Notes under the pieces: model-generated
What the model saw: the letters and a program-made list of their open reading frames with translations, nothing else
Told to the model about the DNA's origin: nothing
Database searches by the model: none
Program-made: the position numbers and the translations under genes
NCBI GenBank assembly: GCA_032622095.1
Contig: CP136065.1
Location: 241,655,530 to 241,719,529, forward strand
DNA length: 64,000 nt
Source: Siphonodentalium dalli
Taxonomy: Eukaryota; Mollusca; Scaphopoda; Gadilida; Siphonodentaliidae
Direction: 5' to 3'
In this document: piece after piece, positions 59,148 through 64,000 of the stretch
How positions within the stretch are numbered: the first letter of the stretch is position 1
Layout of the letters: each line of letters opens with the position of its first letter

Positions 59148-59772
59148 GAATCTATCAGAACAACGGTTATTTCTTTCCCTACGGTCCACTATACATATAG
59201 TTAAGATGTTTTTATAGACATATATTTTTTGGCATATTTACCAACTGCATGCGAGTGCCATGTATCCCTTTAAACGCTATTGACTCATCACCCCAAATCG
59301 GCAAAAGGTGATAGCTAGAGCATGCCCCCTCCTCGTATTCAGTTATTTCCCCTGAACCTAGAAAGGCATAAGAAAGGGAAACGTTTCATGCGTTTGCATG
59401 TGAGTGGCGAGTGGTCGAGTTAGAGAAAAGAGAGGTTCATTCAGGATGTCCAGTCCACATCACCAGCGTTTCTTACTCCGAAGAAATTTCCACTTGTCGT
59501 AAAAAATATTACCAAAATGGCACCAATACAGTATGTATATATATATGCCAAATGAAATATAGCGACAGAAATATCGATCTAGATCGTACTCATGGACAAA
59601 TTCACTTCATTTTGACATAATGATGGTGTCACCCCTCTCTCCTGATTAATAATATATTAATAACAAGCTCACGCAACGTCATGGGTTGTTAATATATGAA
59701 TTGTAGGTTGATATAAAACCATGGGTTACATTTTGACTTGTTGAATCAAATTGTTGTGCATTCGATGGATCC
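59148..59772. other. Unassigned sequence
   Basis: ttccacttgtcgtaaaaaat attaccaaaatg near 59487 echoes 59065-59100. Nothing else is recognised. Confidence 0.4.
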
Positions 59773-61475
59773 ATGTACATGTACATACATACACGGGTCA
59801 GTAGATCAATCAACTTAACATGCGTTCTCTGTAATGTATTAGAATCTTTCATAAGAGATGCCATAGTGAAATTTATGTTGGAGTACAATCTTTTCAGCCA
59901 GTGTCGGCACGGGTTTAGATCAAAGCGTAACTGTCGGACACAGCTGTTGGAATACATTAAGGGTGCAGTTGGAAAGTTGGACCCCAACGGAAACCCTACT
60001 ATCCCCGCTGAACACATTGTTCCATTTTGGAAGTACCCCGATCAATTCTCACTCAATCGCTATCAGATGTAGATGTCATAAGGTTTATACAGAGTACCAA
60101 ATCGATCGACAGTTCTTATCGAGAACCATATATTATCCGAGCTTGTGTATACCATGACTATATAGCTAAATCTAATCCAATAATCAAATAAATAGATGCA
60201 TCAGATCGAATTATTTATCTAGAGAAAGCCATTATTCACAGACAATCACAGTCCAATAACATCGAAAATTGGATAAGATTCCCCAGCGCATATATCGAGC
60301 ATACACGAATCATATGTCCCAGATACACCCCTGGATAAGTGGTCATACTAATTTGCTATGATGTTGGTGGTCTTGTTAATTTGCTATGATGCTGGTAGGG
60401 CAAACTGAAGCCGTTACGAAAAAGTACCGTTATTGTTTTTCTTAAGTTGTCTTTTTCGCGGTGTTCTAACTCAAATGAGTCTTAAATGGTGATACTTTAT
60501 TTTATTCCCATTTATTATTAACACATACTCATACGGCATATACTTCAATAATGTCTGAATACATTGAAGACATAACCAAGTAATTAGAAGCCAATAGCCC
60601 CATTGATTCCATTTATCTAGATATTCACAAGGGTATACGGACATTTCCCAACATTCGTCTGGAACGCAAACTCTGAACATATGGTATATCAGATGGCATA
60701 TTGGATTCGTGTCTTCTTAGAGGATAGAAAGCAACGCGTTGTTGTGCAGGATGCTTGTTCCACCCTTTCGTGCGTAAAGAGTGGAGTTCAGGGCGGTCTA
60801 TTGTGACCCGTGTTATTTCTATACTGCATGCACATAACCGATATACCAGACGACCTTGTGTGCTCTTGCAAAACTTTCGCTGATGACAGGAAGATCTATG
60901 GTTCGCCAAGAGTCTGCATATATATATATATCGTATATGTAAATGGTCCAATGACTGGCAGCTAAAGTTTAATAGTGAAAAAATGCACATTATCTATTTT
61001 TGAACACAACAACCCAATAAATCCATTACGTGACAGGCACCAGGATCAGACTGCCGATTCTGCGATCTGTATTCGAAAAGGATCTTGGTGTATAATATAC
61101 AGACGAAAACCTGAAATTTGACCAACAGATAAACGAGGCCATCAATAAATCAAACCGAATTCTATACACTATAAAACATTCCTTTGAGTACAAGGAGAAG
61201 GACATACTGGTGAAGACACTATTACAAATTAAAAAATAAAAAAAGTCTATTATACGGCCGACTTTTGAACACTGTGAGCAATATCTACCTGCTCAAGCAC
61301 TCGAGAGCCATAGAGACATCCAGAGACGTGCCACCACAATGATAGCTACATTTTGGAATATGACCTACCGCGACGGCCTCTTAAAACAGGTCTCACGTCC
61401 CTTAAACACAGGCGAACTCGAGGGGACAGGACCGAGGTACATGTATATAAGATCACACACGACAAATATATATAA
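59773..61475 (+). pseudogene. Non-LTR retrotransposon reverse transcriptase, broken
   Basis: In order: INLTCVLCNVLESFIRDAIV, FSQCRHGFRSKRNCRTQLLE, [insertion], IYLDIHKG, RKQRVVVQDACSTLS-like QDACSTLSCVKSGV, CKTFADDRKIYGSP, WSNDWQLKFNSEK, DLGV-like segment, FDQQINEAINKSNRILYTIK, RATTMIA and GLTSLKHRRTRGDRTEV. These are RT palm and thumb phrases of a CR1/L2/Jockey-like LINE; FADD is the catalytic box. Many frameshifts and stops, so it is dead. The endonuclease domain and 3' tail are not seen. The split at 59959-60556 is a later insertion. Confidence 0.85.
59959..60556 (+). mobile_element. 598-bp insertion in the LINE RT with 9-bp target repeat
   Basis: GAATACATT occurs at 59950-59958 and 60557-60565; deleting one copy plus the insert rejoins QLLEYI to EDITK and restores the RT reading line. 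The first 512 bp equal repeat S at 56037-56533 (including the H left arm), and the last 87 bp are unique here. No inverted ends are seen, so the element class is open. Confidence 0.8.
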
Positions 61476-62786
61476 CATAAACAGACCTCGAAACAATTAA
61501 TGTAATAAATGTATAATGTTAATAATTTGTGCACAAGCTTGCAATTATTATTACACGTTTGAACATTCGCTTTAAGAACTTGAACACAATAGCGGACATT
61601 GATGGCAACACTTTAAGTGTTAACAGTTTTGAACACCATTCACGCGTTCAAGATATGTTGCATTTTTGGCGCTCAAATGATGAACACTATAGTTCTAACA
61701 GTGCGTTACCCCCTGAAGGGTTTGGTATCATTTGATCGACTAATAAGCGTGCGTATTTGAAGTTCAGGACCGCGAATGTACTAAACACGCTTTGTTCGCT
61801 TCGGGGATATAACTTCACGGGTCGTTTGTTCGAGGTTACACATTTCATTAATATGCATAATTGCATATTTGAGGTGAGCTTGTTGTGTGTCATTTATTAG
61901 CCGTACGTACTTCTTTGCAATGCAAATCCAACTTAATAACTGCGAGATATATGATGCGACATATTTAGAGTAGTATTCGTACGTGCAGTGACCTTTAATG
62001 ACACATATCAATTCATTCATAAATTTTTTTTAAGTTGTAACTTTATGACAGCATTGATGTAAGTGTTACGACGAATCAAGATAACCGACTTAAACTTCTA
62101 CATGAAGGATTGGACGAGTTTGAAATTCCACACATACCATTGTTACAACCCGAACCATTCCCTTAAAGTATGTCATTTACATAGCAAACTAATGGTATAT
62201 TGTTAAATTTATGGTGAACAATATAATTTCATCATCGTTATATTAACCTGTATATTCGGTTTCTATTCGCGGGGTTGTCTTCGTCGCGTCTTCCCCTTCC
62301 TTGAGTTACGGAATTCTTGGAAGATATATACCTGTCTTGAGTAGTTCTTGGAGGATATATACCTGTCTTGAGTAGTTCTTGGAGGATATATACCTGCTTT
62401 TGGGTTGTTGTATGATATTCAGTCAGAAGGTATGTCTGTTATTATTGTTTGAATATGACTTCCGTTTTAAAGGACGCCAATTTTCCGGTATATACCATAT
62501 ATAGGTGAATGGAATTATAAATGAAAGCAACCTCTTTTATAATACATTACACACATCACAAATACCGTCACAAGAACTGTCACAAAGTGATATCAGCAGG
62601 GCAGAATTAATTTCTTCTTGGGACGCAAATTTCAGTTGCAATGTGATTCTAACTACTACGATATATGTGTAATGACTGTCCTATCAGCATATACGACATT
62701 ATACACAGAAACAACTAATTATATATGTATACCACCTGAGAATATAATGAATGTCCGGTATGGCTTGCTGTCGGGTATTTGCATTT
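61476..62786. other. Unassigned sequence with a 31-bp triplet
   Basis: ttcttggaggatatatacct with gtcttgagtag repeats three times at 62307-62396. No gene is recognised. Confidence 0.5.
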
Positions 62787-63062
62787 ACATTGTGATAGTT
62801 ACAGTTATGCCCTGTGCCAATGCATTCTCTTATATATGCGAGTCGACCATAGGTCGCCTCGCATATATAAGAGAATGCATTGGCCTAAAAATAATATTTT
62901 TTTAACACTTTTTACCATTTTTACTTACATTCTTTAACAATTTTATAATTTTTAATGTGTTAAGCCAATGCATTCTCTTATATATGCGAGGCGACCTATG
63001 GTCGACTCGCATATATAAGAGAATGCATTGGCACATGGCCCTTCTGTTGGGTAAAGGGTTAA
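62787..63062 (+). mobile_element. TTAA MITE, ACCCAACA family, left-truncated
   Basis: Starts at acattgtgatagttacagtt, inside the family's long arm. Palindromes at 62816-62884 and 62964-63032, right end gttgggtaaagggttaa. The left terminal repeat is missing. Confidence 0.83.
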
Positions 63063-64000
63063 TGGATTATGAATGCGGAGTAGAATTGAGCATCGAGATG
63101 CACAAAGTCACCCGCGGTGGTCATTTTGTATTCTAAATTCCAACTAATAAACAGCTTGTGTAATGTCAAGCGTCCAGCATTTATCAACTCTGCATAACAG
63201 AAGCACGTATACGTTGACTGCCATGATTATTATAATTTAGTGGATTATGCGTGCATGTAGAATTGTACATGAATATATATCGCGTCTCAGTGACAATAAT
63301 CACCTTTTGAGCAATTGGTTTAAAATACTAACCGATTTGTTCAGAATGGGGTGACTCGAGTAGTGACGAGACTGTCTCCTTGAGACTTGGACTTGGGAAC
63401 TTGTGGATTGGAGTGATTTACGAATTATACAGTTTGATATGTAGCAACCATATATGCTCGTATTTTGCTCGCCCAGGTGCATTGTTAGTTCGCCTGGGGT
63501 TAGCGTTTGTTAATTTCACATTTGTATAATCGGAAATAAAGATTTGCATCGGTATACGACTATTTGCGTCCCAGCTATATTCTCCGCTGTGACAGAACAC
63601 ACACAATACTACGATTAGAATACGCATAACATATGTTAGAAACGCTCTTCAAAATTATAGGACTATACGAACGCCCTTTATCATATGTGATCTGTTTATT
63701 TTTCCAGACATATACGGGCGTATGATACGGCGTCCATGACGTTCCCCTCCCAATTGATTTACATGATCCATCCCTGTTAATGTTTACACTCCTATACGTA
63801 TATACATTGGCGCTGTGCATGAATGGAGGACATTGGTTGGTTGATATCACGTGGCGGATTTGTTTCGGTTCATTGCAAGTACTCCCATACCCCCTGACTA
63901 TACCATGCTCGCACAGTTCAACACTGATCTAGAACGACACGAGTGTGTTAATGGGTTTGTTGATATGGAACGAGTGCTAACGCGGAAGGAGAAACGTGTG
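63063..64000. other. Unassigned sequence with one signal-peptide-like frame
   Basis: On the minus strand a 69-codon frame starting at 63627 begins MRILIVVLCVFCHSGEYSWD, which looks like a secretion signal. No further domain, splice structure or homologue is recognised, so it is noted but not called a gene. Confidence 0.3.

Overview
This is intergenic DNA from a eukaryote, almost certainly an animal and probably a marine invertebrate. A mollusc is my best guess. Reasons: it is AT-rich, no open frame above about 210 codons makes a recognisable intact protein, there is no operon structure, and the contents are satellites, miniature inverted-repeat elements (MITEs), a Penelope-like retroelement and non-LTR retrotransposon fragments. 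Some repeat styles (tracts of accaaatttcattga / gatatctg / ggacggacgg, and a tgaccttgacctt motif) recall bivalve and gastropod intergenic DNA as I remember it; no database was searched. I found no intact host gene.

Layout. 0-10 kb: several TTAA-flanked MITEs, a 66-bp minisatellite (2.27-3.33 kb), and an element with a clean 9-bp target duplication nested in a palindromic element (6.6-7.45 kb). 9.8-12.95 kb: a degenerate Penelope-like element on the minus strand (RT, then a GIY-YIG-type endonuclease region, then a hammerhead-ribozyme-like remnant). It is interrupted by a MITE and carries a minisatellite grown out of its own RT codons. 13.4-27.5 kb: an 82-bp minisatellite, a duplicated block (17.7-18.6 and 23.5-23.9 kb), a LINE 3' end, a 1-kb TGR trinucleotide tract and more MITEs. 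27.58-32.43 kb: a 68-bp satellite of about 71 copies; single diverged monomers lie at 19.0 and 23.2 kb. 34.03-40.11 kb: a 6.1-kb foldback element with 1.86-kb inverted arms and a tandem-repeat core, inserted with a 3-bp duplication into a member of a local repeat family, here called R. 40.7-53.1 kb: a patchwork of duplicated R units, a trimmed MITE family (here H), ~150-bp tandem units and G-runs. 53.3-57.9 kb: 19-bp and 31-bp minisatellites and several long hairpins. 58.5-63.1 kb: a candidate element containing a tRNA-like sequence, a LINE RT pseudogene split by a 598-bp insertion with a 9-bp target repeat, and a last TTAA element.

How the parts relate. The window records nested insertion and local duplication rather than a pathway. 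The strongest unexplained structure is a 69-bp near-perfect palindrome present 12 times. It occurs, with a shared AT-rich inner segment, inside elements with three different terminal repeats. Other notable points are the birth of tandem arrays from single-copy transposon sequence (in the Penelope RT, in the 68-bp satellite and in the 18-bp and 47-bp arrays) and the giant foldback. Names such as R, H and S are labels used only here. Coordinates of repeat edges are read by eye and may be off by a few bases.
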